Shown: positions 8,557 through 18,758, counted from the first letter of the stretch. The stretch: 64,000 nucleotides of DNA from Desmonostoc muscorum LEGE 12446 (GCF_015207005.2 NZ_JADEXS020000001.1:1612001-1676000); one strand, 5' to 3'. Numbers and translations: made by a program. Notes: generated by a model from the letters alone, not told the origin.

Positions 8557-10317
8557 TTTGGACTTTGGACAAAAAGAAGTTTATTCGCGAGTGTGACTCG
8601 CGAATAAATGAATGATTAATCTTGTTTATAGTGACGAGCAGAAAAAAGCATAGCCATCAGACCCCCAACAAATAGTAATATCAACTACAAAGTATCTTTG
8701 GGTAAATACTGATGGCTATGCCAAAATTTAATAACAATCAATTAATAGCGCAATTTCAAGATTTTAGACAAAAAATTTACAACTGTTTTTCTTCATGTAG
8801 CGACGCCTGTATGGATTTGTTGGATGCGCTTGCGGGTAATACGGGAGCCAATTCAATTGCGGAGTTATCTTTAAGTCCTTTGTTTCCCAGAAGCTATAAT
8901 TCTATTTATAAAGCAATTCAAAAATCATTTAATACAAATATTCAGGAGAAGAACAATGAAGAAGAAGAACAAGAAGAACAAGAAAAACCCAATAACTTAA
9001 TTAGGGTGGTATCTGAGTTAATTAAGCAACCACAACAACGCCCTTTTTACTTATTCGCTCTTGATACAACACCGCATCCGCGTCCTTACGCGAGGACTTT
9101 AGCTGAACGTGGGTATATTTACCAGCCAAATACTATCAAGGGTAACAAACCGATTAATATTGGTCATTCTTATTCGATACTTTCTATCTTACCAGAGAAA
9201 GAAACTGGGAATGCCGCCCCTTGGTCAATACCAATATCAGGAGAAAGGGTATCACTTGATAAAACTGGTGTTGATGTGGGTAGTGAACAAATTTCCTCAG
9301 TAATGTCTGATTCATCACTGCCCTGGCAGGAAAAATTGTGCGTCTTAGTAGCAGATAGCGCCTATAGTCAGCGTTCATTTCTGTTTGACCAATCCAAACA
9401 CAAAAATGTGGTAGTGATAGCCAGAGTTCGTAGTAATCGAATTTTCTACCAATCTCCACCCGTTGATGAGTCAAAGAAAAAACGTGGTTGTCCAAAAAAA
9501 TACGGTGAACGGTTTAATTTAGCTGATGTTGAAACTTGGCACTCTCCCGACGAGACAACACAAATTCAGCAGACAACCTGTAAGGGTCGTCTTTTAAACA
9601 TCACCATACTCGCTTGGCATCAAATGTTGATGAGGGGAACCAAGCACCAAAAAATGTATTGTCATCCTTTTACTCTGCTCAGAATTCATGTGACTGATGA
9701 TACTAATCAATCTCTCTGGAAACCAATGTGGTTAATTGTCATAGGTGAGCAACGTGGAGAAATCTCACCTACGGTTGCAAACCATTGCTATAGACAAAGG
9801 TTTGATATTGAACACATGCTGCGATTTAGCAAGCAGCGTTTGTTGATGACGCAGTTTCAAACTCCAGATGTTTTGCATGAGGAAAATTGGATACATTTAG
9901 TAATCCTAGCTTACGTACAGTTGTGGGCGGCAAGGGAGTTAGCAACACACTTACCCAGGCCATGGGAGCGTTATTTAGAACAAAACAATGATAAAATTGC
10001 CACTCCAAGTGTAGTGCAACGCGATTTTCAGAGAATTATTTCAGAGATTGGTACACCCGCTCGTTCTCCCAAAACCAGAGGAAATTCCATCGGTCGAGTT
10101 CAAGGTCAAGTTCAAACACAACGAACTAAGCATCCTGTTGTCAAGAAGAAGTCAAAATCAACACTCGCTAAAGTCAAAGCCGCATAAATTTTCTTAGGCT
10201 TTAGGCGTTTAACTCAGTCTGACTCAGTTTGTAAAATAACTGGGGTAATTTCTGATGACTAGTTTTTTGTTCGCGAGTGTGACTCGCGAACAAACTTCTT
10301 TTTGTCCAAAGTCCAAA
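8557..10317 (+). mobile_element. Complete insertion sequence, 1,761 bp, with 4-bp target duplication ATGG
   Basis: Terminal inverted repeats of about 51 bp bound the element: the left end reads TTTGGACTTTGGACAAAAAG from 8557, and the right end is its complement ending at 10317. Flanking copies of ATGG (8553-8556 and 10318-10321) are the target duplication. Each end carries a further palindrome next to the tip: arms TTATTCGCGAGT around GTG at 8581-8607, and arms TTTGTTCGCGAGT around GTG at 10266-10294. One transposase gene (8712-10187) fills the element. It landed about 21 bases upstream of the GTG start at 10343. Confidence 0.9.
8712..10187 (+). CDS. DDE transposase of the IS at 8557-10317
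   Basis: 491 residues. Candidate catalytic residues fit an IS4/IS701-like DDE enzyme: first Asp in FALDTTPHPRPYARTLAERG (~residue 118), second in VLVADSAYSQRSFLFD (~214), and Glu in YRQRFDIEHMLRFSKQRL (~374), with the typical helical insertion before the Glu. An acidic low-complexity stretch (NNEEEEQEEQEKPNN) lies near residue 83. The basic C-terminus (RTKHPVVKKKSKSTLAKVK) probably binds DNA. It is intact with no internal stop, so it may be active. The exact IS family is not assigned from sequence alone. Confidence 0.88.
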   Translation: MAMPKFNNNQLIAQFQDFRQKIYNCFSSCSDACMDLLDALAGNTGANSIAELSLSPLFPRSYNSIYKAIQKSFNTNIQEKNNEEEEQEEQEKPNNLIRVVSELIKQPQQRPFYLFALDTTPHPRPYARTLAERGYIYQPNTIKGNKPINIGHSYSILSILPEKETGNAAPWSIPISGERVSLDKTGVDVGSEQISSVMSDSSLPWQEKLCVLVADSAYSQRSFLFDQSKHKNVVVIARVRSNRIFYQSPPVDESKKKRGCPKKYGERFNLADVETWHSPDETTQIQQTTCKGRLLNITILAWHQMLMRGTKHQKMYCHPFTLLRIHVTDDTNQSLWKPMWLIVIGEQRGEISPTVANHCYRQRFDIEHMLRFSKQRLLMTQFQTPDVLHEENWIHLVILAYVQLWAARELATHLPRPWERYLEQNNDKIATPSVVQRDFQRIISEIGTPARSPKTRGNSIGRVQGQVQTQRTKHPVVKKKSKSTLAKVKAA

Positions 10318-10342
10318 ATGGTGAAACCAAGGCAAAAAGTAC

Positions 10343-11425
10343 GTGAATTTGGATGTGTCTACTCCTTTGCAATTGATTGGGCGATCGCTAGAATTTCAGC
10401 GCATTGTCCAAGTGCTGGCGCAAGATGGGGATTTGTTGATTACTGGGGTACCAGGTAGTGGGCGGCGGACTTTAGTGCGAGTGGCTACCCAAGAAGTTGG
10501 CGCGATGGTTTTGGAGATAGACTGCATCCGCGCTACCGATGGGGAGCGATTTATTCAACTGCTAGCAGAGGCGATTACTCAAAACTGGCAAGCAGCACAA
10601 ATTCAAGACTGGGTAAGTAACTTTGGCAATGAGTTTTTTGTCTTTCATCCAGAAAGGAAACTCAAGCTATTGCGTTCTTTGAACCAAAAGCAGCTATGGC
10701 AAGCATTTGAAATTTTGCTCAACTTGCTGCAAATCATGGCGATTAATTTGAATCAGCGTGTGGTGCTGATTTTGCAGAGTTTTCCGCACATACGTTCTTG
10801 GGATCGCAATCATTTGTGGGAAGCCACATTCAGGCGAGAAATCAATGTGCAAACTCATGTCAGCTACGTTTTATTAGCAACCATCGCTGAGACAAGTTAT
10901 CAAACAGATGAAACAAACTATCCACTAGAAACTATACAGTTAGCCCCCTTAGCTAAGGACGTTTTAGCATTATGGGCGAGGGAAATATTGCATACACAAA
11001 ATCTTAAATTTGATCCTCGCTCACTTGCACTGCAATTATTTTTAGATGCTGTACAAGGACACATTGGCGATGCGATGGCCATAATTCGCCGCCTGCAAAC
11101 TTTTTCTTATCCTAATGGATTAATTAGTGAAGTAGCAGTGCAGCAGGCAATAGAAGGATTGCTGAAAGATTTATCTTTAACTTTTGAATCTTTATTGATG
11201 TTGTTACCAGCAAATCAGGTGCATCTTTTGGAATCTTTAGCTTTAGATCCTACAGATAAGCCACAACGTAAAGGATATATTCAAAAACATGGTCTTTCAA
11301 GAGGTGGTAGCCTTCAGGGTTCCCTGACTGGATTACAGCATAAAGGTTTAATCTACAGTGCTGAACAAGGTTATCAACTGGCATTACCTTTATTAGCTTT
11401 GTGGTTGCGGGAGAGGTTAAGTTAG
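10343..11425 (+). CDS. AAA/STAND-like ATP-binding protein with altered Walker A
   Basis: 360 residues from the GTG at 10343, preceded by AAGG about ten bases upstream and by an in-frame stop at 10322. The N-terminal part looks like an AAA-type ATPase: IGRSLEFQRIVQVL, then GVPGSGRRTL as the P-loop near residues 36-45 and an RVVLILQSFPHI strand in the Walker B position. In the P-loop the invariant Lys of GxxxxGK[T/S] is Arg. The C-terminal half is helical and ends like a winged helix (HLLESLALDP...LQHKGLIY). No effector domain is visible. The IS ends 25 bases upstream, so its native promoter has been displaced. Confidence 0.65.
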   Translation: MNLDVSTPLQLIGRSLEFQRIVQVLAQDGDLLITGVPGSGRRTLVRVATQEVGAMVLEIDCIRATDGERFIQLLAEAITQNWQAAQIQDWVSNFGNEFFVFHPERKLKLLRSLNQKQLWQAFEILLNLLQIMAINLNQRVVLILQSFPHIRSWDRNHLWEATFRREINVQTHVSYVLLATIAETSYQTDETNYPLETIQLAPLAKDVLALWAREILHTQNLKFDPRSLALQLFLDAVQGHIGDAMAIIRRLQTFSYPNGLISEVAVQQAIEGLLKDLSLTFESLLMLLPANQVHLLESLALDPTDKPQRKGYIQKHGLSRGGSLQGSLTGLQHKGLIYSAEQGYQLALPLLALWLRERLS

Positions 11426-11475
11426 TAGGTGACTGTTAACTATTGGCGCTATTCACTACCGGTAAATTAGTATCT

Positions 11476-12447
11476 ATGCAGACTCAAAAATCATCTGTCA
11501 GCCTGATTCGGGCTACTTCCTACGAACCAGAGACTTTACGAGAATCTTTAGTGACACTGCTGGAACCTTTGGGAGGAATGGCAGCATTTGTGAAAAAAGG
11601 CGATCGCGTTTTACTCAAACCCAATCTACTCACAGGTGCGCGTCCTGGTAAAGAGTGTATCACTCGTGCGGAACTAGTTTACGCAGTTGCCCAAATGGTA
11701 ATTGAAGTTGGCGGTAAGCCATTTTTGGGTGATAGTCCAGCCTTTGGCAGTGCCAAGGGAGTAGCCGTGGCAAATGGCTATCTGCCTATTTTAGAAGAAC
11801 TCAATCTTCCCATTATCGATTTTCACGGCCAGCGTTATCAAACCGTCAGCGATAATTTTAACCACCTGCGGCTGTCTAAAGAAGCGATGGAAGCAGACGT
11901 GGTGATTAACCTACCCAAAGTCAAATCCCATGCCCAGTTAACCTTAACGCTGGGCGTAAAAAACTTGTTTGGTTGCGTCCCCGGCAAAATGAAAGCTTGG
12001 TGGCACATGGAAGCCGGCAAAGACGCCAACAGATTTGCTGAAATGTTAGTAGAAACTGCAAGGGCAATTAACCCGAACTTAACCATATTAGATGGCATCA
12101 TCGGTCATGAAGGTAACGGTCCCAGTAACGGTGAACCTCGCCAATTAGGCATTTTAGCAGCTGCATCAGATATATTTGCCCTAGATCGAGCAATGGTGGA
12201 AATCCTCAACGTTCCTCCTGAACAAGTGCCCACAGTTGCAGCTTCCCAGAGGTTAGGAGTTTGTCCAGAACTTGCTGCTATAGAGTTTCCAAATTTAAAT
12301 CCTGACTTATTAAAAATAGAAGATTGGCGGTTACCAGACAAATTAATGCCCATCGATTTTGGTATGCCGCGCGTCATTAAATCTACGTTTAAGCATCTTT
12401 ACACCCGATTTATCAAGGAACCAATGAGTGTTTACGCAAGGAATTAG
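11476..12447 (+). CDS. DUF362 domain-containing protein
   Basis: 323 residues from the ATG at 11476; a TTG 33 bases upstream is less likely. The DUF362 domain is recognisable by GDRVLLKPNLL, GGKPFLGDSPAFGSAKGVA, DVVINLPKVKSHAQLTLTLGVKNLFGCVPGKMKAWWH and LTILDGIIGHEGNGPSNGEPRQLG. The family is widespread, often beside ferredoxin domains, with no settled biochemical role; here no Fe-S cluster motif is present. It starts about 50 bases after the preceding ATPase gene on the same strand and may be co-transcribed with it. Confidence 0.85.
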   Translation: MQTQKSSVSLIRATSYEPETLRESLVTLLEPLGGMAAFVKKGDRVLLKPNLLTGARPGKECITRAELVYAVAQMVIEVGGKPFLGDSPAFGSAKGVAVANGYLPILEELNLPIIDFHGQRYQTVSDNFNHLRLSKEAMEADVVINLPKVKSHAQLTLTLGVKNLFGCVPGKMKAWWHMEAGKDANRFAEMLVETARAINPNLTILDGIIGHEGNGPSNGEPRQLGILAAASDIFALDRAMVEILNVPPEQVPTVAASQRLGVCPELAAIEFPNLNPDLLKIEDWRLPDKLMPIDFGMPRVIKSTFKHLYTRFIKEPMSVYARN

Positions 12448-13267
12448 CGAGTAGGGACTAGTACCGCTACGCGGAAGTCAAAAGTCAAAAGTCAAAAGAA
12501 TTGTATTTTCGGCTTCTGCACCATTTTGTAGACGCAAAGCGGCTTCCCCCAGAGTATGGTCTGTTTATTTCCGCCGCGTTGTACTAGGGAGATGGGGAGA
12601 TAAGGGGAATAACCAATGCCCTATGCCCAATTCCCAATTCCAATTTAAAAATGCAAACTTCGTTACAGCAATTTCATTTATTAGCAAAGTAATCTGTAAT
12701 TACCCTCCGATTGCTTAACCAAACCGTCCTAGTTACTATAGTGGCGGTTTTTTTAAATGGTTAATTTATTTTTAACAGACCCCACATATATAGAAGTTTA
12801 TTGTTGCGCCAAATACAGCTAGTGGCACAACAATAAACTTCTTGCAAAAGCTTTATCTTCACCTTGTTTTTTGTACCAACTCTACCCGCTTCTCTAATAG
12901 GCGATCGCGTCTATCTATCTTTGCGTCAGATAAAAACTTATTTATCCAAGAGACTCCATGAGTTGCATTCATATACTCATTCAATTTTTAATATTTATTA
13001 AATAATTTATATTCCAAATTAAACTATCAAGTAAAAATGATGAAAAAATTAAATATTTTTCAGTAAAATCACTGACAAAAATCCTAGTGCGCCTCGAAAA
13101 GAATTGATAAAATAAGTTAGATGGAGGAAAATTTCAAAATTTTTCTTATTATTAGACTCTAATCAAGTAGGTAGAATAGTAGTACATAAAACATTCAAAA
13201 CAGCAGGCGTATAAGTGTAATTTCACAAACTAAAACTGTAAATAAGATATATCTGAATACTAGTTGT
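12448..13267. other. 820-bp intergenic region, A/T-rich, with short repeats
   Basis: No reading frame of coding character was found. It holds a triplicated AAAGTC block (12476-12498), a copy of the CGCAAAGCGGCTTCCCCCAG repeat (~12533), a purine-rich GGGAGATGGGGAGATAAGG block (~12588) and a HIP1 octamer at ~12901. The last 300 bases before the histidine kinase are strongly A/T-rich and probably contain its promoter, which was not pinpointed. Confidence 0.6.
12722..12754 (+). terminator. Possible intrinsic terminator
   Basis: A 7-bp stem (AACCGTC at 12722-12728 with GGCGGTT at 12743-12749, one G-T pair) closes a loop of 14 bases and is followed by seven T residues. It is 275 bases past the DUF362 stop, so it would end a long 3' UTR or a separate small RNA. 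Confidence 0.45.
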
Positions 13268-14866
13268 TTGGGCGTCTGTAAATTAAATGTTTCCGACACT
13301 ATTCAAAAAGTAAAGAGAGTCAATCTACAACAAAAAGATAGTTTGGGAGAAAACTTTTTGAATATCACCAATCAAGAGCGACAAGCTACTCCTGTAAAAG
13401 AAAATTGCCGTCAGACAATTATACTTTTAGATGGAGAACAGCAAAATCTACCTCAACAACTGCGAATACTTCAGCGGTTAACTAAACTTTGCAATCAGCC
13501 ACGAACACCTTTAAATAACTTATTAGAACAGATGGTGCAGGAAGTTTATGACGCCATTGATAGTGCTGATTTCTGCTTCATATTCTTATATAATCCTGAA
13601 AGTAAACAGTTAGAATTAGCTGCAAAATCTGGAATAAATGTAGAAAAATTGTCCTTTGTACAAGTAAATAGTAACACTCAAGGTTTTATTGCGGATTTTG
13701 AGCAAGAATTAGTATATCCATCTCTAGCAGTAAATAGTGATTTGGGGTTACTCTACCAAGTATTTACCACAGGTATTTCCCACTTATTTCAAAAAACTAA
13801 AGAAAATACAGATAATATTATTGAAAACTATTCTCTGTCACCACATCTTCCAGTTTCTGTGTCTTCTTTCAATCCATCGTCAATCTATGCCGTAGCAATA
13901 GAGTTAGAAGCAGCAGAACGGTTGGGAGTACTGGCAATTGGTAACTGGGGAAATCCCAATTCTTTCAATATTATTTCACTAAATATTTTGGATACAGTCG
14001 GTGAATTAATAGCGATCGCTATTAATAATGCCAGAACGATGGCAACTTTGGTAGAGTGCGAAGAACATTTAGCTAGACAAAATGAAATTATCTTAGAACA
14101 AAACCACGAATTGGAAAAAAATCAACACCAAATTCAGTTACAAAATCTGCGACTTTTAGAAGTAGCGGAGTTAAAATCGCAATTTTTAGCCACTACATCT
14201 CACGAACTCCACACACCCCTAAATGTTATTTTAGGCTTATCACAAGTACTACTACGCCAACGCACCTCAAACTTATCTGAGAAACAAATAGATATGGTGC
14301 AGCGTATTTACAATAATGGCAATCATCTACTAGAAATCATTGATGATATGCTGTACTTTGCCAAAGTAGAAGCAGGTAATCTGTTATTTAAAATAGAAGA
14401 ATTTAATTTGGCGAATTTGGTATTAGCAACTGTAGCTGAACATCGTTCCTTCGCAGAAGACAAGTGCTTAAATTTGCAAGTCGAAGTTAATCTAGAACAT
14501 CTCATAATAATTAACGACAGTGCCCGCCTGAAACAAGTTTTAGCCAAGTTGTTATTAAACGCAATTAAATTTACAGAAAGTGGTAGTATAGAAATTAAAG
14601 TATGGGAAATCTCTAGTGACAGAATTGCGATCGCAGTTAAAGATACTGGTATAGGCATCGCCGAATCTGACCTAGCATATATTTTTGAGCAATTCCGCCA
14701 AGTAGATCAAACTACTACGCGCAAGTATGGCGGTATCGGTTTAGGACTAGCAATTACCAAATCATTAGTAGAAATTATGCAAGGAACCATTAGCGTTACC
14801 AGCAAAATAGGTGAAGGTTCCAACTTTTGCATCGAATTACCCAAACAAATAAAATGCACGGGCTGA
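13268..14866 (+). CDS. GAF-domain sensor histidine kinase
   Basis: About 532 residues. The start is uncertain: TTG at 13268 is used, there is no in-frame ATG nearby, and the frame is open back to a stop at 13187. Domains: N-terminal GAF-like sensor (~80-260; LEQMVQEVYDAIDSADFCFIFLYNPES), coiled linker, HisKA with the phosphoacceptor in SHELHTPLNVILGLSQVL (~315), and HATPase with N box (LLLNAIKFTESG), G1 (DTGIGIAESD), F box (FEQFRQVDQ) and G2 (GGIGLGLAITKSL). The usual HELRTPL is HELHTPL here. There is no transmembrane segment and no cognate response regulator nearby, so it is an orphan soluble kinase. Confidence 0.85.
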   Translation: MGVCKLNVSDTIQKVKRVNLQQKDSLGENFLNITNQERQATPVKENCRQTIILLDGEQQNLPQQLRILQRLTKLCNQPRTPLNNLLEQMVQEVYDAIDSADFCFIFLYNPESKQLELAAKSGINVEKLSFVQVNSNTQGFIADFEQELVYPSLAVNSDLGLLYQVFTTGISHLFQKTKENTDNIIENYSLSPHLPVSVSSFNPSSIYAVAIELEAAERLGVLAIGNWGNPNSFNIISLNILDTVGELIAIAINNARTMATLVECEEHLARQNEIILEQNHELEKNQHQIQLQNLRLLEVAELKSQFLATTSHELHTPLNVILGLSQVLLRQRTSNLSEKQIDMVQRIYNNGNHLLEIIDDMLYFAKVEAGNLLFKIEEFNLANLVLATVAEHRSFAEDKCLNLQVEVNLEHLIIINDSARLKQVLAKLLLNAIKFTESGSIEIKVWEISSDRIAIAVKDTGIGIAESDLAYIFEQFRQVDQTTTRKYGGIGLGLAITKSLVEIMQGTISVTSKIGEGSNFCIELPKQIKCTG

Positions 14867-15235
14867 GAGGTCAGGTTTGCAATTGCATGGAGTACAGACA
14901 ATTCGTAGGGTAGCACAGCTGTCATTGGTGTCAACTTAAGCTCAAATGCTTATCCCACAGGCGTTTTACCCCCCTTAATCCCCCCGATGGATTGGGGGGA
15001 AAAAAGAATCTAGTTCCCTCCCCTTTACAAGGGGAGGGTTAGGGTGGGGTAACGCGTTGAGTGATGATCAGTGAGTGAACTCAATATCACGTCTTGACGA
15101 GGGTTTCCCGTTAAGTTGACACCTATGCACATCTGTGCGCCCCTACCATGTACCTCATTCAAATGAAAATTGCTATAAATATTCTCTTGACAAATGACCA
15201 ATGACAAGAAAATGTGCATCTGGGATGAACATTAG
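14867..15235. other. Intergenic repeats including a ~205-bp inverted-repeat element
   Basis: The space between the kinase and the convergent phosphatase gene holds an element bounded by 17-bp inverted ends, CATTGGTGTCAACTTAA at 14923-14939 and TTAAGTTGACACCTATG at 15111-15127 (one mismatch). Its interior contains a hairpin (CCCCCGATGGATTGGGGG) and the GGGAGGGTTAGGGTGGGG motif. A relative of its left end lies at 56341-56395, and the interior motif recurs at 23370-23415. Confidence 0.75.
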
Positions 15236-15240
15236 CCTAG

Positions 15241-16236
15241 TTATAAATCAAAAATTGCAATGACTGGTGCATGATCTGAACCAGGTTTTCCTCGTCTTAA
15301 GTTTGGGTCATCACTAACAGAAGGTAAAGTATCTATATTATCGATATAGCTATCTACTTTTGGCAATTTGCGCGGCTTACCAGATAATAGTTCTTGACTA
15401 ACAAAAATATGATCTATTAACTCTTTGTTGTTCTGATAAATACGCGAGTATCGTCTTTTTTCATCAATTAAAGGAGCTAAATTAAATAGTCTGGTATCAT
15501 CTCCTTTATCTAACAGATTAAACCCGCGTGTGCCAATCTCGCTACCACCCGGTCCTTGAAGAATCTGAGTAGTAGCAGCAGATGGCACATCATTCAAATC
15601 TCCTAGAATAATCAGACCTTGGTTGGCATTATTTTCTAGTAACTTATTTGCTTTAACACGCAATGAAACTGCTTCTGCTGTTCGCTTGATAAGTGCTAAT
15701 CCAGCAACCCGACTACGTTCATTTTCATCTTTGGGAGCAAATCGTGGACTATCGTTTGTTGAAGAAAAAGTTAACAATTTCGATTTGAAGTGTGCATTAA
15801 TAATATTAATAGAAGTATTTTCTTGAGGTTTAACAAGAATCCGTAAAGCGCCTCGACCCATGCGGTTAACTTCAGTGGAATTTCCTTCCGTGTCTTGACT
15901 AATAACTTTGGAAAAGCCACGCTCAGGAAAATTTATTAAATCCTCCTGTTCTTCGATCGCTATTTTTGAAAGAAACCCAACCCGAATTCCGCGAGGATCT
16001 GGAAATGCAGATAGACACGTATGGGGATAGCGCCCCTCTAATAGTGCTAACAATTCTGCAAATGCCTCTGGGTTGCCGACTTCTTGAACAGCTAGCACAT
16101 CAGGATCGAGAGTTAGAATTACACTAGCTAAGCTATTCAATTTTTGTGTGTATTCTGCTTCGGTTTTGGGACTAAAATTATTACCCAAAGAGAATAAATT
16201 CTCTACATTCCAAGTCATGACCTTAAATGTAGCCAT
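15241..16236 (-). CDS. Endonuclease/exonuclease/phosphatase family protein
   Basis: 331 residues from the ATG at 16236, which has GGAG nine bases upstream; a longer frame from 16281 lacks one. The DNase I-like metallo-phosphohydrolase fold is visible: MTWNVENLF (metal Asn), VLAVQEVGN (metal Glu), NIINAHFKSK (His), LIILGDLNDVPSA (GDLND, Asp/Asn pair) and GSDHAPVIAIFDL (the C-terminal SDH). Family members cut DNA, RNA, phosphoinositides or lipids; the substrate here is not predictable. No signal peptide is seen, so a cytoplasmic location is likely. Confidence 0.87.
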   Translation of the reverse strand: MATFKVMTWNVENLFSLGNNFSPKTEAEYTQKLNSLASVILTLDPDVLAVQEVGNPEAFAELLALLEGRYPHTCLSAFPDPRGIRVGFLSKIAIEEQEDLINFPERGFSKVISQDTEGNSTEVNRMGRGALRILVKPQENTSINIINAHFKSKLLTFSSTNDSPRFAPKDENERSRVAGLALIKRTAEAVSLRVKANKLLENNANQGLIILGDLNDVPSAATTQILQGPGGSEIGTRGFNLLDKGDDTRLFNLAPLIDEKRRYSRIYQNNKELIDHIFVSQELLSGKPRKLPKVDSYIDNIDTLPSVSDDPNLRRGKPGSDHAPVIAIFDL

Positions 16237-16343
16237 ACTTGCTCCAAATATAATAAACTTCGATTTGAGTTGAACTACCAAAAAAAACTACATCGCCACA
16301 CTGCGTTATTCCAGATAAACTCAAGTACTCTAATAGTATTTGC

Positions 16344-17234
16344 CTACTCCTCTTTCCTTTGAGCTACCCTCAACTTCGCAGAACGCGATCGCGGATTCTT
16401 AGCGATTTCCTCTTCATCAGCAATGATTGGCTTTTTTGTCAATACCTTTAATAAAGGTGAATTTCTCAAACCATGTTTCACCAAACGGTCTTCTAAACTA
16501 TGAAAACTGATAATCGCAATTCTGCCACCAGGGACAAGGGCGTTTGGTGCCTTATCCAAAAGAGTTTCTAAGGATCTTAGCTCATCGTTGACGACAATTC
16601 GCAGAGCTTGAAAAACACGGGTAGCAGGGTGAATTCTACCATAACGGTATTTTGGAGGAACACAACCAGCGATCGCTTCAGCCAACTCAACAGTCGTATG
16701 AAACGGACGCCGTTCGATAATGCGCCTAGCAATGCGCCGCGATAATCTCTCTTCGCCGTACTTAAAGAAAATATCTGCTAATTCGGCTTCATCCCAATTA
16801 TTAATCACATCAGCAGCAGTTAGCGATCGCCCGCGATCCATTCGCATATCCAAATTCCCTGTCTGGCGAAAGCTAAAACCCCTTTCTGGCTGGTCTAAAT
16901 GGTAAGAACTCACCCCTAAATCTGCGACAATACCATCAAAAGTGTTAAGAGTAAATTCGTAGCTAGCAAAATTGCTATGTATAAATTGTAGACGATCCCT
17001 AAATTCAGCTAAATTCTTCTGTGCCGCAGCTAAAGCATCCTCATCTTGGTCAATGGCCGTTAATTGCACATCCGGTGTGGCTTCTAAAATCAAGCGACTG
17101 TGACCACCACCGCCTACCGTGACATCTAAATAATGTCCGCCGGGACGCACCGCCAGATTTTCAATTACCTGCTGACCCAACACTGGCACATGAAAAAATT
17201 CCTGCGCCTCAAGTCCTTGATATCCAGCTTCCAT
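16344..17234 (-). CDS. rsmH: 16S rRNA (cytosine(1402)-N(4))-methyltransferase
   Basis: 296 residues from the ATG at 17234; a TTG at 17258 would add eight residues. RsmH (MraW) methylates N4 of C1402 in the decoding centre of 16S rRNA using S-adenosylmethionine. Signatures: [14 protein letters not shown] at the N-terminus, SAM loop [60 protein letters not shown], and [17 protein letters not shown]. The C-terminus [12 protein letters not shown] is typical. It is divergent from ndhH, a frequent arrangement in filamentous cyanobacteria. Confidence 0.96.
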   Translation of the reverse strand: MEAGYQGLEAQEFFHVPVLGQQVIENLAVRPGGHYLDVTVGGGGHSRLILEATPDVQLTAIDQDEDALAAAQKNLAEFRDRLQFIHSNFASYEFTLNTFDGIVADLGVSSYHLDQPERGFSFRQTGNLDMRMDRGRSLTAADVINNWDEAELADIFFKYGEERLSRRIARRIIERRPFHTTVELAEAIAGCVPPKYRYGRIHPATRVFQALRIVVNDELRSLETLLDKAPNALVPGGRIAIISFHSLEDRLVKHGLRNSPLLKVLTKKPIIADEEEIAKNPRSRSAKLRVAQRKEE

Positions 17235-17548
17235 ATAATAGTTGAAGAAGTGCAACAAAATTAAACATCAAGTAAAATCCCTCTTCTGTCCCCCCCCTCT
17301 CAAACATACCCCTGTATGGGCAATACTTTTAAATGTATTGCTTCTAATGGTCTGTCAAATTGAAATTGACAGGTTGGGGCTGATGTCAGGACATAGGAAA
17401 ATTTTCATTCTCCCCGTCCCCCCGTCTCCCCATCCCCCCGTCAATCCCTGACAGACAAAATAAATGGGTCTAGTTGGCATCTTCTCTACGAGACGCTACG
17501 CGAAGGCGGTTCAATTCAAATTTTTCACGAACGGAGAACACTAAATCT

Positions 17549-18733
17549 ATGACCAGACTAGAAACCCGCACTGAACCGATGGTGCTAAACATGGGGCCAC
17601 ACCACCCCTCAATGCACGGGGTTCTGCGGCTAATTGTCACCTTGGATGGCGAAGATGTCGTTGACTGTGAACCAGTGATTGGCTACCTGCACCGAGGAAT
17701 GGAAAAAATTGCTGAGAACCGCACCAACGTCATGTACGTCCCCTACGTTAGCCGCTGGGACTACGCTGCGGGAATGTTCAACGAAGCCGTCACCGTCAAC
17801 GCCCCGGAAAAATTAGCAGGTGTAGCTGTCCCCAAACGCGCTAGTTACATTCGCGTCATCATGCTGGAGTTGAACCGCATCGCTAATCACTTACTGTGGT
17901 TTGGTCCCTTCCTCGCGGACGTTGGCGCTCAAACTCCCTTCTTTTACCAATTCCGGGAACGGGAGATGATTTATGATTTGTGGGAAGCCGCCACAGGTTA
18001 CCGGATGGTGAATAATAATTACTTCCGCGTCGGTGGCGTGGCAGCTGATTTGCCTTATGGTTGGGTAGATAAGTGTCAGGAATTCTGCGATTACTTAATA
18101 CCCAAAATTGATGAATACGAACGCTTGGTGACAGATAACCCCATCTTCCGGCGACGTGTTGAAGGTATCGGCACCATCACCCGTGAAGAAGCAATTAACT
18201 GGGGACTTTCTGGCCCAATGTTACGCGCATCCGGTGTGAAATGGGATTTGCGGAAAGTTGACCACTACGAATGCTACGATGACTTCGATTGGGACGTGCA
18301 GTGGGAAACTGCCGGTGATTGCTTTGCCCGTTACGTGGTGCGGATGCGGGAAATGCGCGAATCTGTGAAGATTATTCGCCAAGCAATCAAAGGACTTCCC
18401 GGCGGCCCTTACGAAAATCTCGAAGCTAAGCGCTTAGCCGCAGGTAAAAAATCTGAGTGGGATGCCTTTGATTATCAGTACATTGGTAAAAAAGTTTCCC
18501 CCACCTTCAAAATTCCCAAGGGTGAAATCTACGCCCGTGTAGAAAGTGGCAAAGGTGAACTCGGAATTTATCTCGTAGGCGATGATAATGTCTTCCCTGC
18601 ACGGTGGAAAATTCGCGCTGCTGACTTCAACAACCTCCAGATTCTCCCGCATTTACTACGGGGGATGAAAGTCGCAGATATCGTGGTCATTCTCGGTAGT
18701 ATTGACGTGATTATGGGTTCTGTGGATAGGTAG
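17549..18733 (+). CDS. ndhH: NAD(P)H-quinone oxidoreductase subunit H (NDH-1)
   Basis: 394 residues, full length, from the ATG at 17549 with GGAG about ten bases upstream. A longer open frame from 17474 would start inside a short dispersed repeat. NdhH is the 49-kDa-type subunit of the peripheral arm of thylakoid NDH-1, used in respiration, cyclic electron flow and CO2 uptake. Landmarks are [18 protein letters not shown] near the start, [37 protein letters not shown], and the C-terminal [18 protein letters not shown]. The gene is monocistronic, ending in a clear terminator. Confidence 0.97.
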   Translation: MTRLETRTEPMVLNMGPHHPSMHGVLRLIVTLDGEDVVDCEPVIGYLHRGMEKIAENRTNVMYVPYVSRWDYAAGMFNEAVTVNAPEKLAGVAVPKRASYIRVIMLELNRIANHLLWFGPFLADVGAQTPFFYQFREREMIYDLWEAATGYRMVNNNYFRVGGVAADLPYGWVDKCQEFCDYLIPKIDEYERLVTDNPIFRRRVEGIGTITREEAINWGLSGPMLRASGVKWDLRKVDHYECYDDFDWDVQWETAGDCFARYVVRMREMRESVKIIRQAIKGLPGGPYENLEAKRLAAGKKSEWDAFDYQYIGKKVSPTFKIPKGEIYARVESGKGELGIYLVGDDNVFPARWKIRAADFNNLQILPHLLRGMKVADIVVILGSIDVIMGSVDR

Positions 18734-18758
18734 AAAGTATTTATCCAAGTACTTTTTT

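Noticed and set aside
17474..17548. 25-codon N-terminal extension of ndhH
   Set aside because: Encoded partly by the GAGACGCTACGCGAA dispersed repeat; the ATG at 17549 has a ribosome site and matches the family start.
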